A DNA stretch of 64,000 nucleotides from Frigoribacterium sp. MEB024 (GTDB lineage: Bacteria; Actinomycetota; Actinomycetes; Actinomycetales; Microbacteriaceae): the NCBI RefSeq assembly GCF_000878135.1, contig NZ_JXQZ01000001.1:1-64000 (forward strand), read 5' to 3'. The notes below the pieces were generated by a model, which saw only the letters and a list, made by a program, of their open reading frames with translations, searched no databases and was not told the origin of the DNA. This document shows, piece by piece, positions 1 through 11,294 of the stretch. Both the position numbers and the translations under genes were made by a program. The first letter of the stretch is position 1. Each line of letters opens with the position of its first letter.

Positions 1-84
1 GGCCGGCCCGCCCGGCCCGCCCGCCCGGCCCGCCCCGCCCGTCCCGCATCTCCCCACGTGCCCGCCTCCAGTCCCGGCCCCCGC
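1..84. repeat. Low-complexity GC stretch at window start
   Basis: The first 50 or so bases are an irregular run of GGCCCGCCC-like units with no convincing coding frame. It lies upstream of the palindromic element and of lepA. It may be the 3' flank of a gene outside the window. I see nothing else in it. Confidence 0.4.
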
Positions 85-171
85 GTCGGCAACTCCTGTC
101 TGCCGTCGTGGCGCGAGCCGGAGATCGATGAGGTGCGGTGCCGTCCGTGGCACCGGGCAGGAGTCGTCGAC
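85..171. repeat. Palindromic repeat element, copy A (degenerate right arm)
   Basis: The left arm GTCGGCAACTCCTG (85-98) faces an imperfect right arm CAGGAGTCGTCGAC (158-171), which has two changes from the family consensus CAGGAGTTGCCGAC. The element is 87 nt long and lies upstream of lepA. Other copies are at about 20.6, 27.4, 28.4 and 46.3 kb. Confidence 0.7.
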
Positions 172-261
172 GGGCGGGCCCCTCGCGGCTCGACGCCCGA
201 TCCGTCGCCCGGGCGTGGGAGAATCGTGCGGTACCCCCGCCCACCACCCCCAGAGGATCGT

Positions 262-2112
<1,851 letters not shown>

Positions 2113-2117
2113 GGCGC

Positions 2118-2891
2118 ATGCGTCGAGCCACCCACACCGAGACCCGCACGACCTACGGCGAGGTCGGGGCGACGCAGGCCCCCGACCTCATGCAGTACCC
2201 GCCGAAGGGCTTCAAGCCGGCCGAGTACCGGGCGCGCGTCGGCCACGGCGACGCCCGCTTCGCCGCGGCCTGGATCGCCACGATGACCTGGCAGATCCAG
2301 GAACGCAGCGGCATCCGCGTCCGGGTCGACAGCGTGCCGCCGGCCGACGAGAGCGAGTACACGCCCGTCCAGTTCGACGAGCACGGGCAACCGGTCGACG
2401 CGGCCGAGTGGACGACCGCGCGCGACGAGTCGCGGTACTCGCCCGACGGCACACCCCTCCTCACGGCGGGCACGACGGCCACGCTCAGCATCGAGGCCTA
2501 CGGGCGCACGGTCGAGGCGCCGGTCCGCGTCGTCTACGTCATCGACGAACCGAAGCGCAAGGGCTTCGCGTACGGAACCCTCGACGGCCACCCCGAGAGC
2601 GGCGAGGAATCCTGGATCGTCGACCAGACCGACGACGGTTCGGTCTGGCTGTCCATCAGGTCGTTCTCCAAGCCGTCGAGCGCGAAATGGCGCCTCGTGG
2701 CACCTTTCCTGCGACGCACGCAGGCGCAGTACACGAAGCGGTACCTGCGGGCCCTGAGCCTCAACGAGAAGGGCGAGCAGACCGACGAGGTCGTCGTCGT
2801 GGAGGACACCGAGGCCGGGGTCGGCGATCCCCGCGGCGACGACCGGCCCCCGACCGGTCCGCGCGGCGACGCCTCGGGAACCGGCGCCTGA
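2118..2891 (+). CDS. DUF1990 (UPF0548) family protein
   Basis: This 257-residue protein matches the DUF1990 pattern as I know it: an N-terminal YGEVGAT motif, a central strand-rich region, then RVVYVIDEPKRKGFAYGTLDGHPESGEESW and a C-terminal FSKPSS...RRTQAQYTKRYLRAL segment. The last 35 residues are a low-complexity acidic and proline tail. It has no signal peptide or membrane segment, and its biochemical role is not known to me. It sits 5 nt after lepA and 2 nt before hemW, so the three probably form one transcript. Confidence 0.85.
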   Translation: MRRATHTETRTTYGEVGATQAPDLMQYPPKGFKPAEYRARVGHGDARFAAAWIATMTWQIQERSGIRVRVDSVPPADESEYTPVQFDEHGQPVDAAEWTTARDESRYSPDGTPLLTAGTTATLSIEAYGRTVEAPVRVVYVIDEPKRKGFAYGTLDGHPESGEESWIVDQTDDGSVWLSIRSFSKPSSAKWRLVAPFLRRTQAQYTKRYLRALSLNEKGEQTDEVVVVEDTEAGVGDPRGDDRPPTGPRGDASGTGA

Positions 2892-2893
2892 CG

Positions 2894-4120
2894 GTGCCCG
2901 GAGCCCTTCCCCTCGGCGATCCCGCCCCCGTCGACGGACGCCTGCCCGAGACCGTCGCGGTCGGCGCGGACGACCGCAACTTCGGGGTCTACCTGCACGT
3001 CCCGTTCTGCCGCGTGCGCTGCGGGTACTGCGACTTCAACACGTACACCGGCGACGAACTGCGGGGCGCACGCCGGGACGACTACGCCGGGCAGGCCGTC
3101 GCCGAGATCGAGCTCGGGGGACGTGTGCTGCGCGAGGCGGGTCTGCCGCCGCGCCGCGCCTCCTCGGTGTTCTTCGGCGGGGGCACCCCGACGATGCTGC
3201 CCGCGGGCGACCTGACGTCGATGCTGCACGCGATGGTCGACACCTGGGGTCTCGAGCCCGGCGCCGAGGTGACGACCGAGGCGAACCCCGACTCGGTCGA
3301 CGCCGCGTACCTGCAGCAGCTCGCCGACGCCGGGTTCACGCGCGTCAGCTTCGGCATGCAGTCGGCCGTGCCGAGCGTGCTCGCCACCCTCGAGCGCACG
3401 CACGATCCCGAGCGCATCCCGTTCGTGGTGCGCTGGGCGCGTGACGCCGGGCTCGACGTCAGCCTCGACCTCATCTACGGCACGCCCGGCGAGACCCTCG
3501 ACGACTGGAGGCGTTCTCTCGACGTCGCCCTCGAGCAGCAGCCCGACCACCTCTCCGCCTACTCGTTGATCGTCGAGGACGGCACGAAGCTCGCCCGCCA
3601 GATCAAGCGCGGCGAGGTCCCGATGCCCGACGACGACACCGCGGCCGACATGTACGAGATCGCTGACGACCGGCTCGCCGCGGCCGGGTACGACTGGTAC
3701 GAGGTCAGCAACTGGTCGCGTGGCGTCGAGCACCGCTCCCGCCACAACCTGGCCTACTGGCAGGGCCACGACTGGTGGGGCGTCGGCCCGGGCGCGCACA
3801 GCCACGTCGGCGGCGTCCGGTGGTGGAACGTCAAGCATCCGGCTGCCTACCAACAACGCATGGCCGCGGGCGAGTCACCGGCCGCGGGGCGCGAGACCCT
3901 CGACGACGAGACCCGTCGGGTCGAGCGCGTCCTGCTCGGGGTGCGCATCCGCGAGGGGCTGCCGACCTCCGAGCTCGACGACGACGGGCGCCAGGCGGTC
4001 GCCGGCCTCATCGCCGACGGCTGGGTCGAGGGGCGCCCGGCCCTGCAGGGTCGCGTGGTGCTCACCCGTGAGGGTCGCCTCATGGCCGACTCCGTCGTGC
4101 GGCGCCTGCTGCCCGACTGA
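2894..4120 (+). CDS. hemW: HemW, radical SAM heme chaperone (HemN-like)
   Basis: This is a 408-residue radical SAM protein. The CxxxCxxC cluster motif is at Cys39, Cys43 and Cys46 in the context VPFCRVRCGYCDFN, followed by FFGGGTPTML and the S-adenosylmethionine-binding region. The downstream YEVSNWSR and the late GVGPGAHSHVGG motifs fit HemW, the lepA-linked HemN paralogue. HemW binds and delivers heme rather than oxidising coproporphyrinogen. The GTG start lies 2 nt after the DUF1990 stop. A hairpin terminator follows at 4215-4244, shared with the convergent DUF4870 gene. Confidence 0.93.
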   Translation: MPGALPLGDPAPVDGRLPETVAVGADDRNFGVYLHVPFCRVRCGYCDFNTYTGDELRGARRDDYAGQAVAEIELGGRVLREAGLPPRRASSVFFGGGTPTMLPAGDLTSMLHAMVDTWGLEPGAEVTTEANPDSVDAAYLQQLADAGFTRVSFGMQSAVPSVLATLERTHDPERIPFVVRWARDAGLDVSLDLIYGTPGETLDDWRRSLDVALEQQPDHLSAYSLIVEDGTKLARQIKRGEVPMPDDDTAADMYEIADDRLAAAGYDWYEVSNWSRGVEHRSRHNLAYWQGHDWWGVGPGAHSHVGGVRWWNVKHPAAYQQRMAAGESPAAGRETLDDETRRVERVLLGVRIREGLPTSELDDDGRQAVAGLIADGWVEGRPALQGRVVLTREGRLMADSVVRRLLPD

Positions 4121-4214
4121 CCCGGCGTGCCCGGATCGAGTCACGTTCTCGGTCGGCGCCCCGAGGCGACGGACCCGGAGGCACGGGCCCGGGAGGCACG
4201 GGCCCGGAACGCAG

Positions 4215-4244
4215 GAGGCGCGGCTCCCGGGGGAGTCGCGCCTC
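4215..4244. terminator. Bidirectional hairpin between convergent hemW and DUF4870 gene
   Basis: GAGGCGCGGCTCCC (4215-4228) pairs with GGGAGTCGCGCCTC (4231-4244) with one G-T pair. There is no T-tract. The stem contains one copy of the GGAGGCGCG motif that recurs through the window. Confidence 0.65.
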
Positions 4245-4274
4245 GCGTCGTGCCCGTCCGGGCCGGTCGACCGC

Positions 4275-4766
4275 CTACTTGATGAACTCGATGGTCAGCG
4301 GGTACTTGTACCACTGGCCCTTGTTGGCCGCGACGGCGGCGATGATCGAGAAGATGATGACGAGGATGCCGGCGACGAGTGCGAGCACGCCTCCGATGAC
4401 GATGATCGACAGGATCGCCGAGATCACGTAGACGATGGCCATCGTGATCTGGAAGTTCAGCGCGGTCTTGGTGTGTTCCCGGATGAACGGGCCACGGTCC
4501 TTCAACACGAGGTAGCCGACGAGAGCCGGGACGAACGCGAAGATGATGCCGCCGAGGTGGATGAGCGTCGACCACAGCTTCTCGTCCTCGGGGCGCATCG
4601 GCTGGACGGGCTGCGGCTGGTAGCCGGGCTGCTGGCCGTAGCCGGCGCCGGGCTGCTGGCCCTGACCGGGCTGCTGGCCGTGGCCGTAGGGCTGGCCGGG
4701 CTGCCCGTTCTGGCCGGGTCGCCCGTTCTGCGGGCCGTTCGGCTGGGCGGGAGGGTTCTCGGTCAT
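4275..4766 (-). CDS. DUF4870 membrane protein with Gly/Gln/Pro-rich N-terminus
   Basis: This 163-residue protein has a soluble N-terminus of about 65 residues made of repeated GQQPGQ/GYGQQP-type units. The DUF4870 core follows, starting near EDEKLWSTLIHLGG. It contains a short loop DRGPFIREHTKTALNFQ between hydrophobic helices and a last long helix ending AAVAANKGQWYKYP. It is probably an inner-membrane protein with about three transmembrane segments; the function of the family is unknown. It is monocistronic, convergent with hemW and divergent from hrcA. Confidence 0.85.
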   Translation of the reverse strand: MTENPPAQPNGPQNGRPGQNGQPGQPYGHGQQPGQGQQPGAGYGQQPGYQPQPVQPMRPEDEKLWSTLIHLGGIIFAFVPALVGYLVLKDRGPFIREHTKTALNFQITMAIVYVISAILSIIVIGGVLALVAGILVIIFSIIAAVAANKGQWYKYPLTIEFIK

Positions 4767-4857
4767 GGCTGCACCTGTTCGTGAGTGTCCTGCGGATGTC
4801 CCCGCCACCCTAGGGCAGCCGGGCGCGGCGCGAGTAGGCCTCGCGACGGAGGTGTCG

Positions 4858-4889
4858 TACGATTGGCAGTCCGGCACGACGAGTGCCAG
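4858..4889 (+). promoter_or_regulatory. CIRCE-like operator overlapping the hrcA promoter
   Basis: TTGGCAGTC (4863-4871), a 9-nt spacer, then GAGTGCCAG (4881-4889) gives the geometry of the CIRCE element (TTAGCACTC-N9-GAGTGCTAA). The right arm is near consensus in its GC-rich form, and the arms mismatch at two positions. A -10-like TACGAT (4858-4863) runs into the left arm, so HrcA binding would cover the start point. This suggests autoregulation of hrcA-dnaJ. Confidence 0.75.
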
Positions 4890-4944
4890 GACCGGTCGCC
4901 CGGCGGGCGGACGACCCGGGGCGTCGAGCGAGGAGAGGTGCGTC

Positions 4945-5967
4945 ATGGTCTCCGAACGCGGTCTCGAAGTCCTGCGCGTCATCGTGCACGACTACGTCGC
5001 GTCCCGTGAGCCCGTGGGCTCCAAGTCCATCGTCGAGCGACACCAGTTCGGCGTCTCGGCGGCGACGATCCGCAACGACATGGCGCTGCTCGAAGAAGAA
5101 GAGCTCATCGCGGCCCCGCACACCTCGTCGGGTCGGGTGCCGACCGACAAGGGCTATCGGCTCTTCGTCAACCAGCTCGCCGACCTGAGACCCCTCAGCG
5201 CCGCCCAGCGTCAGGCCATCGAGACCTTCCTCGGCGACTCCACCGACCTCGACGAGGTGCTCGGGCGGACGGTCCGTCTGCTGTCGCAGCTCACGAACCA
5301 GGTGGCGCTGGTGCAGTACCCCACCTTCTCCCGGGCCCGCGTGCGTCACGTCGAACTGGTCAGCCTGGGCGACGGCCGCGTCATGACGGTGCTCATCACC
5401 GACAGCGGCCAGGTCGAGCAGCGGGTCGTCGACATCCGCACGGCCGTCGACGAGTCCTTCCTGTCCGAACTGCGGGCCGCCATCAACGCCGCGGTCGGCG
5501 GACGGCCCCTCGGTGAGGCCTCCACGGCCCTCACCGACCTGCCGACGCGCTTCCGCCCCGATCTCGCGGCGGTCGTCGGCGTCGTCGTCGCGAGCCTCAC
5601 CGAGCAGATCGCCGCCGGACGCCAGGACCGCCTCGTCATGGCCGGTGCGGCGAACCTGGTGCGCACGGGCGACGACTTCAGCGGTGACCTCTTCCCGGTG
5701 CTCGAGGCGATCGAAGAACAGGTCGCCCTGCTGCGGTTGTTCGGCGAGATGCAGCTCGACGCCGTCGACGTGGCCGCGAGCATCGGACGGGAGAACGCCT
5801 CGTTCGGGTTGTCGCAGGCGTCGGTGCTGGCCAGCGGGTACTCGACGCAGGGCAGCGAGATCGCGAGGCTCGGCGTCCTCGGGCCCATGCGCATGGACTA
5901 CTCGACCAACATGGCGGCGGTGCGTGCCGTCGCCCGTTACCTGTCGTCGCTGCTCGCCGAGCGGTAG
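4945..5967 (+). CDS. hrcA: HrcA, heat-inducible transcription repressor
   Basis: This 340-residue repressor has an N-terminal winged helix ([20 protein letters not shown], then [17 protein letters not shown]). The [14 protein letters not shown] segment is diagnostic of HrcA. The C-terminal GAF-like dimerisation region includes [22 protein letters not shown], also diagnostic. HrcA binds CIRCE operators and needs GroEL for activity; a CIRCE-like site lies 56 nt upstream of this ATG, so it probably represses its own operon. dnaJ follows about 107 nt downstream. The start was chosen at ATG 4945 because the upstream frame lacks family similarity. Confidence 0.96.
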   Translation: MVSERGLEVLRVIVHDYVASREPVGSKSIVERHQFGVSAATIRNDMALLEEEELIAAPHTSSGRVPTDKGYRLFVNQLADLRPLSAAQRQAIETFLGDSTDLDEVLGRTVRLLSQLTNQVALVQYPTFSRARVRHVELVSLGDGRVMTVLITDSGQVEQRVVDIRTAVDESFLSELRAAINAAVGGRPLGEASTALTDLPTRFRPDLAAVVGVVVASLTEQIAAGRQDRLVMAGAANLVRTGDDFSGDLFPVLEAIEEQVALLRLFGEMQLDAVDVAASIGRENASFGLSQASVLASGYSTQGSEIARLGVLGPMRMDYSTNMAAVRAVARYLSSLLAER

Positions 5968-6074
5968 CCGACGCCGACGGCCCCGGCCGTCCCACGACCC
6001 CATCCCGTCCCGGTCCGCCGGGCCCGGCCCCGCCGGGAAGACCACCACACCACACCAGAGGCAGACGAGAACCA

Positions 6075-7190
6075 GTGGCAGATCATTACGACGTCCTCGG
6101 AGTCGACCGTCAGGCGACCCCGGAAGAGATCAAGAAGGCGTACCGCAAGCTCGCTCGCGAGCTGCACCCCGACGTCAATCCCAGCCCCGACGCGTCCGAA
6201 CGGTTCAAGGACGTCACGCACGCCTACGACGTGCTCAGCGACCCGCAGCAACGCGAACGCTACGACCTGGGTCCGCAGCCCGGCTTCGGCGGCGGTGGCG
6301 GTGGCGGGGCCGCCGGCTTCGGCGACATCTTCGACGCGTTCTTCGGCGGTGGTGGTCAGGGCCAACGTCAGGGGCCGCGGTCCCGGCGCGAACGCGGGCA
6401 GGACGCGCTCCTGCGCCTCGAGGTCGACCTCGAGGACATCGTCTTCGGCACGCAGCGCGACATCGAGGTCGACACGGCCGTCCTCTGCGACACGTGCAGC
6501 GGCTCGTGCTGTGCACCCGGCACCTCGCCCCAGACCTGCGACATCTGCGGTGGCTCCGGGCAGATCCAGCGCACCGTGCGCTCGCTGCTCGGCAACGTCA
6601 TGACGTCGAGCCCGTGCGGAACCTGCCGTGGGTACGGCACCGTCATCCCCAACCCCTGCCCGACGTGCCAGGGCCAGGGGCGCGTCCGGGCCCGGCGTTC
6701 GATCCCCATCGACATCCCCGCGGGCGTCGACACCGGGCTCAGGCTCCAGTTGCCCGGTCAGGGCGAGGTCGGCCAGGCCGGCGGCCCGAACGGCGACCTC
6801 TACCTCGAGGTCAAGGTGCGGCACCACGACACCTACAGCCGCAACGGCGACGACCTGCTGGCGACGCTCGAGGTGCAGATGACCGACGCCATCCTCGGCA
6901 CGACGACGACGCTCACCGGGCTCGACGGCGAGATCGAGGTCGAGATCAGGCCCGGCACCCAGAGTGCCGACATCCTCACCGTGAAGGACCGCGGCATCAC
7001 CCGACTGCGCGGAACGGGTCGCGGCGATCTCAAGATCGGCGTCCAGGTGGTCACCCCGACCAAGCTCAGCCACAAAGAGCGCGAGTTGATGGAGAAGTTC
7101 GCCTCGGGTCGGCGCTCTGCGGCTCCCGAGCTGTCGCACTTCCAGCAGGGCCTCTTCGGCAAGTTGCGCGACCGCTTCCTCAACTTCTGA
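6075..7190 (+). CDS. dnaJ: DnaJ (Hsp40) co-chaperone
   Basis: This is a 371-residue type I DnaJ. The J domain carries HPD at residues 31-33, followed by a Gly/Phe-rich linker. The zinc-binding domain has four repeats: [24 protein letters not shown] and CPTCQGQG. The first repeat ends in Cys rather than the usual Gly and is followed by another Cys. The C-terminal substrate-binding domains include [21 protein letters not shown]. It stimulates DnaK ATPase activity. Start is GTG 6075. rsmE begins 2 nt after its stop. It is probably cotranscribed with hrcA under CIRCE control. Confidence 0.95.
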   Translation: MADHYDVLGVDRQATPEEIKKAYRKLARELHPDVNPSPDASERFKDVTHAYDVLSDPQQRERYDLGPQPGFGGGGGGGAAGFGDIFDAFFGGGGQGQRQGPRSRRERGQDALLRLEVDLEDIVFGTQRDIEVDTAVLCDTCSGSCCAPGTSPQTCDICGGSGQIQRTVRSLLGNVMTSSPCGTCRGYGTVIPNPCPTCQGQGRVRARRSIPIDIPAGVDTGLRLQLPGQGEVGQAGGPNGDLYLEVKVRHHDTYSRNGDDLLATLEVQMTDAILGTTTTLTGLDGEIEVEIRPGTQSADILTVKDRGITRLRGTGRGDLKIGVQVVTPTKLSHKERELMEKFASGRRSAAPELSHFQQGLFGKLRDRFLNF

Positions 7191-7192
7191 TC

Positions 7193-7936
7193 GTGGCGCA
7201 CTTCTACCTGGTCGACGACCTGGTCGCCGCCGAGGTCGGTTCGACCGTCGAGCTGACCGGTTCCGAGGCGCGGCACGCGGTGACGGTCAGCCGTGTCCGG
7301 GTGGGCGAAGCGCTCACCCTCGGCAACGGTCGGGGCTTGGTGGTCCAGGGCGAGGTGAGCGAGGCGGCGCCCGAGCGGCTGGTGCTGCTCGCGACGCGGG
7401 TGGTGCGGCACGAGGCGCCGACGACGCGGCTGGTCCTCGCCCAGGCCCTCGCCAAGGGCGACCGCGACGAGCTCGCGGTACAGGCCGCGACCGAGCTCGG
7501 CGTCGACGAGATCGTCCCGTGGGCCGCGGCCCGCAGCATCTCCCGTTGGGAGGGTCCCAAGGTCGCCAAGGGGCTCACCCGCTGGTCGTCGATCGTGCGC
7601 GAGGCGACCAAGCAGTCGATCCGTCCGTGGGCGCCCGAGGTGTCCGGGCTCGCGACGACGCGGCAGCTGGCCGAGCGCGCCTCCCGCGATCTCGTCCTCG
7701 TGCTCGAGCCGTCGGCCGAGCAGGCGCTCACGGCGGTCGACCTCACCGCAGGAGGCGCGGTGCCCGACCGCGTCGTCGTGGTCGTCGGTCCCGAGGGCGG
7801 GGTGTCGCCCGCCGAGCTGCAGCAGCTAGCCGAGGCCGGTGCCCGCGCCGTGCGCCTCGGGGACGCCGTCCTGCGTACCTCCACGGCCGGTCCGGCCGCC
7901 CTGTCCGTGCTGAGCGTGCGTCTCGGCCGCTGGTGA
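7193..7936 (+). CDS. rsmE: RsmE, 16S rRNA m3U1498 methyltransferase
   Basis: This is a 247-residue SPOUT-class methyltransferase. It has the N-terminal PUA-like region (SEARHAVTVSRVRVGE), then QALAKGDRDELAVQAATELGVDEIVPW, REATKQSIRPWAPEV and the knotted SAM-binding end VGPEGGVSPAEL...RLGDAVLRTSTAGPAALS. These are the diagnostic RsmE motifs. It methylates N3 of U1498 in 16S rRNA. The GTG start lies 2 nt after dnaJ, in the usual actinobacterial hrcA-dnaJ-rsmE arrangement. Confidence 0.95.
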   Translation: MAHFYLVDDLVAAEVGSTVELTGSEARHAVTVSRVRVGEALTLGNGRGLVVQGEVSEAAPERLVLLATRVVRHEAPTTRLVLAQALAKGDRDELAVQAATELGVDEIVPWAAARSISRWEGPKVAKGLTRWSSIVREATKQSIRPWAPEVSGLATTRQLAERASRDLVLVLEPSAEQALTAVDLTAGGAVPDRVVVVVGPEGGVSPAELQQLAEAGARAVRLGDAVLRTSTAGPAALSVLSVRLGRW

Positions 7937-7973
7937 CCGCCACGCCCCCGGGGGTCGTGTCGGTGGTCGTCGC

Positions 7974-7979
7974 TACGAT
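7974..7979 (+). promoter_or_regulatory. -10 hexamer TACGAT, likely leaderless start of HIT gene
   Basis: TACGAT is followed by 7 nt and then the ATG at 7987. That places the expected transcription start at or next to the start codon. Confidence 0.5.
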
Positions 7980-7986
7980 GGGCAGC

Positions 7987-8364
7987 ATGTCCGAGACCTC
8001 CGACGAGCCCACCGTCTTCAGCCGCGTCGTCGCGCGCGAGATCCCCGCCGACATCGTGTTCGAGAGCGACACGGTCATCGCGTTCCGCGACATCGCGCCC
8101 CGGGCACCCGTCCACCTGCTCGTGGTGCCCAAGACCCAGGCGTACCGCGACGTCGTCGAACTCGCCGAGGGCGACCCCGCGCTGCTCGCCGAGCTTGTGG
8201 CGACCGCCTCCCGGCTCGCGGCCGACCCGGCGGCGTTCGGGGAACACTCCGGGTCCGAGTTCCGTTTGATCTTCAACACCGGCGCATCCGCCGGGCAGAC
8301 CGTGTTCCACGTGCACGCCCATGTGCTCGGCGGACCCCTGGAGGAAGGCACCCTTGCCCACTAG
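7987..8364 (+). CDS. HIT-domain nucleotide hydrolase
   Basis: This 125-residue histidine-triad protein carries the catalytic HVHAH motif near the C-terminus (FHVHAHVLGG), the early signature IVFESDTVIAFRDIAPRAPVHLLVVPK and the NTGASAGQTVFH segment. HIT proteins of this class hydrolyse purine nucleoside phosphoramidates. ATG 7987 is preferred over the in-frame ATG 7978 because 7978 falls inside the -10 hexamer. The end overlaps the phoH start by 11 nt, with phoH's ribosome-binding site GGAGGA inside this gene. Confidence 0.9.
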   Translation: MSETSDEPTVFSRVVAREIPADIVFESDTVIAFRDIAPRAPVHLLVVPKTQAYRDVVELAEGDPALLAELVATASRLAADPAAFGEHSGSEFRLIFNTGASAGQTVFHVHAHVLGGPLEEGTLAH

Positions 8365-9469
8365 CGACACGAACGCCACCGGCCCCTCGACACCGACGAC
8401 GGGCGACGACGTCCGGCGCGTCGACGTCACCGTCGACGGCGTCGCCATGGTCCAGCTGCTGGGCCCGCAAGACCGCCTGCTGCGTGCGGTCGAGAAGCAG
8501 TACCCCGAGGTCCGCGTGCTCGTGCGCGGCAACGAGGTCACCCTCGAGGGGCCCTCGTCCGCGGTCGGCCGGGCCGAGGGGCTCGTCGACGAGCTCGTCT
8601 CGATGGTCCGCGGCGGCCACGACCTCGGCCCGGCCGAGGTCGCGACGTCGGCCCGTCTGCTCGACTCGGGGCAGGGCAGCCCGTCCGAGGTCTTCGGGCA
8701 GCCCATCGTCACCAGCCGCGGCAAGGGCGTGCGGGCGAAGACACCGGGTCAGAAAGAGTACGTCGACGCGATCGACCAGCACACCATCACGTTCGGCATC
8801 GGCCCGGCCGGTACGGGCAAGACCTACCTGGCCATGGCCAAGGCCGTCCAGGCACTGCAGCGCCGCGAGGTCCAGCGGATCATCCTGACGCGCCCCGCGG
8901 TCGAGGCCGGCGAGCGGTTGGGCTTCCTGCCCGGCACCCTCACCGACAAGATCGACCCGTACCTCCGACCGCTCTACGACGCGCTCAACGAGATGATGGA
9001 CCCCGAGATCGTGCCCAAGCTGCTCGCGGCCGGCACCGTCGAGGTGGCCCCTCTGGCCTACATGCGCGGTCGGACGCTCAACGACGCGTTCGTCGTCCTC
9101 GACGAGGCGCAGAACACGACGCCCGAGCAGATGAAGATGTTCCTCACCCGGCTCGGCTTCGGCTCGCGCATGGTCGTCACGGGCGACGTCACCCAGGTCG
9201 ACCTGCCCACGGGGGCCAGCGGGCTCCAGCTCGTCACGACGGTGCTCGACGGCATCGACGACATCCATTTCGCCCGCCTCACCAGCGACGACGTGGTGCG
9301 GCACACGCTCGTGGGCCGCATCGTCGACGCGTACACGACCTACGACGCCGAACGTCAGGCCCAGCAGCACCGCCGTCACGAAGCGGCGAACGACCAGGTC
9401 GAAGCGGGCAACCGCTCCGAGCGCCGGGCCGACGCCCGCGACCGCCTGCCGAAGAAGGGAACCCGGTGA
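8354..9469 (+). CDS. phoH: PhoH-like ATPase (PhoH/YbeZ family)
   Basis: This is a 371-residue cytosolic P-loop ATPase. An N-terminal KH-like region (residues about 20-90) precedes the PhoH domain, which has Walker A GPAGTGKT and Walker B VVLDEAQN followed by [24 protein letters not shown]. The TTG start at 8354 is supported by GGAGGA eight nt upstream and by the 11-nt overlap with the HIT gene; the frame upstream of it is not family-like. YbeZ-type proteins work with YbeY in ribosome and RNA maturation, and ybeY overlaps its stop by 4 nt (GTGA). Confidence 0.93.
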   Translation: MPTSDTNATGPSTPTTGDDVRRVDVTVDGVAMVQLLGPQDRLLRAVEKQYPEVRVLVRGNEVTLEGPSSAVGRAEGLVDELVSMVRGGHDLGPAEVATSARLLDSGQGSPSEVFGQPIVTSRGKGVRAKTPGQKEYVDAIDQHTITFGIGPAGTGKTYLAMAKAVQALQRREVQRIILTRPAVEAGERLGFLPGTLTDKIDPYLRPLYDALNEMMDPEIVPKLLAAGTVEVAPLAYMRGRTLNDAFVVLDEAQNTTPEQMKMFLTRLGFGSRMVVTGDVTQVDLPTGASGLQLVTTVLDGIDDIHFARLTSDDVVRHTLVGRIVDAYTTYDAERQAQQHRRHEAANDQVEAGNRSERRADARDRLPKKGTR

Positions 9470-9927
9470 GCATCGAGGTCGCCAACGAATCCGCCGTCGA
9501 GGTCGACGAGGCCACGATCCAGCGCCTGGCCACCTTCGCGCTCGACCAGATGCACGTGCATCCCGAGGCCGAGCTCGCGATCGTGTTCGTCGACGAGGCC
9601 GCGATGGAGCAACTCCACGTCCAGTGGATGGACGAACCCGGCCCGACCGACGTGCTGAGCTTCCCGATGGACGAGCTGCGTCCGGGCACCGAGGACGAGC
9701 CGACGCCGGCCGGCCTGCTCGGCGACATCGTCGTGTGTCCGCAGGTGGCCGTCGCACAGGCCGCCACGGCGGGGCACAGCCCCCTCGACGAGATGCTGCT
9801 GCTCACCTGTCACGGCGTCCTGCACCTCCTCGGGTTCGACCACGCGGAGCCCGACGACGAGCGCGAGATGTTCGGTCTGCAGCGCGAGATCCTCGCGGCC
9901 TTCGCCGCGGCCGACACGAGTCGGTGA
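9466..9927 (+). CDS. ybeY: YbeY, rRNA maturation endoribonuclease
   Basis: This 153-residue metalloenzyme has the zinc motif [11 protein letters not shown], that is HxxxHxxxxxH, near residue 120. The preceding [10 protein letters not shown] and [12 protein letters not shown] strands are diagnostic of YbeY/UPF0054. It takes part in 16S rRNA 3'-end processing and ribosome quality control. GTG 9466 overlaps the phoH stop as GTGA, so the two are translationally coupled. The next gene starts 4 nt after its stop. Confidence 0.95.
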   Translation: MSIEVANESAVEVDEATIQRLATFALDQMHVHPEAELAIVFVDEAAMEQLHVQWMDEPGPTDVLSFPMDELRPGTEDEPTPAGLLGDIVVCPQVAVAQAATAGHSPLDEMLLLTCHGVLHLLGFDHAEPDDEREMFGLQREILAAFAAADTSR

Positions 9928-9931
9928 CGCC

Positions 9932-11233
9932 GTGATGGTCACGGTCTTCGTCGTCGTGGCGGTCTTCCTGGTGGTCTTCGGTGGCCTGTTGGCCGCGGCC
10001 GACTCGGCCCTCGGCGTGCTCAGCCGCCAGGACCTCCTCGACGAGGCCGACGACGATCCGCGCCACGCGACGGCGTTGACCGCCATCGCCGCCGACGTCG
10101 GGGCGCACGTCAACGCCGTCAACTTCGTGCGCATCCTGGCCGAGACGTCGGCGGCCGTCCTCGTGTCGCTGTCGTTCGCGTTCTCGGTCGAGCCCTGGTG
10201 GTTGGCCCTCCTGCTCTCGGCGCTCATCATGACGGTCGTGTCGTTCGTCCTCGTCGGCTCCAGCCCGCGCAGCGTCGGTCGCGCCCACGCTCGTGGTCTC
10301 GTGCGGCTCACCTCGGGGCTGGTGCGGTTCGTCCGGGTCGTCCTCGGGCCCCTGGCCGACGCCCTGGTGGCCGTCGGCAACCGGGTGACCCCCGGTCGTC
10401 CGCGCAGCGCGTCGTTCTCGTCCGAAGAGCAGTTGCTCAGCATGGTCGACGAGGCGACCGAGCTCGACGTCCTCGAAGAGGACGACCGCGAGCTCATCCA
10501 CTCGATCTTCGAGTTCAGCGACACCGTGGTCCGCGAGGTCATGGTGCCCCGCACCGACATGGTCACCCTCGACGCCACCGCCTCCGTCGGATCGGCGATG
10601 AGCCTCTTCCTCGGCCGAGGCGTGTCCCGCGTGCCCGTCGTCGGCCGCGATTCCGACGACGTCGTCGGCATCGTCTACCTGCGCGACCTCGCCCGACGAT
10701 TGCACGAGCACAGCGGCGACGACTCGGCTCCCGTCACGACCCTCGCCCGTCCGGCGGTCTTCGTGCCCGAGTCCAAGAAGGCCGACGACGCCCTCCGGCA
10801 GATGCAGCTCGACAAGAACCATCTCGCGATGGTCGTGGACGAGTACGGCGGCATCGCCGGCCTGGTCACGCTCGAGGACCTCATCGAAGAACTCGTCGGC
10901 GACATCAGCGACGAGTACGACCGCGAGGTCGCTCCGCAACGCGAGGTCTCCGCGGGGGTGTTCCGGGTGAGTGCCCGTCTCCCCGTCGACGAGCTCGGCG
11001 ATCTCTTCGGCCTCGAACTCGACGACGACGACGTGGACTCGGTGGGAGGGCTGCTCACCAAGGTCCTGGGACGCCTGCCCGAGCAGGGCTCGGTCGTCCG
11101 CGTGTCGGGCCTCGTCCTCACGGCCGACCGAACCGAAGGGCGTCGGCACGACCTGCAGACCGTGCTCGTCGAGCGCGATCCCGACCTCGCGGACGCCCAG
11201 GCCGCGTTCGCCGACGCCGCTCGCGACGACTGA
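9932..11233 (+). CDS. CNNM/CorC-type membrane transporter with CBS pair
   Basis: This 433-residue membrane protein has an N-terminal helix, two further hydrophobic segments (about residues 70-115), and a linker with SSEEQLLSMVDEA. Then follow two CBS domains (MVPRTDMVTLDATASV and DKNHLAMVVDEYGGIAGLVTLEDL) and a C-terminal CorC/HlyC transporter-associated domain. The family is linked to magnesium or cobalt efflux and is often annotated as hemolysin-like; substrate here is not evident. Two starts are possible, GTG 9932 and ATG 9935. It sits between ybeY and era, as in many actinobacteria. Confidence 0.9.
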   Translation: MMVTVFVVVAVFLVVFGGLLAAADSALGVLSRQDLLDEADDDPRHATALTAIAADVGAHVNAVNFVRILAETSAAVLVSLSFAFSVEPWWLALLLSALIMTVVSFVLVGSSPRSVGRAHARGLVRLTSGLVRFVRVVLGPLADALVAVGNRVTPGRPRSASFSSEEQLLSMVDEATELDVLEEDDRELIHSIFEFSDTVVREVMVPRTDMVTLDATASVGSAMSLFLGRGVSRVPVVGRDSDDVVGIVYLRDLARRLHEHSGDDSAPVTTLARPAVFVPESKKADDALRQMQLDKNHLAMVVDEYGGIAGLVTLEDLIEELVGDISDEYDREVAPQREVSAGVFRVSARLPVDELGDLFGLELDDDDVDSVGGLLTKVLGRLPEQGSVVRVSGLVLTADRTEGRRHDLQTVLVERDPDLADAQAAFADAARDD

Positions 11234-11294
11234 GCGTCCGGTCGTCGCGACCCTCCACCTCCCACCCGTTCCCGCACGTTCACGAAAGGCCCCC

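Noticed and set aside
2534-3856. A 440-codon minus-strand open frame opposite hemW
   Set aside because: hemW carries an intact radical SAM cluster motif on the plus strand; the minus-strand frame has no domain and is a GC-rich mirror frame.
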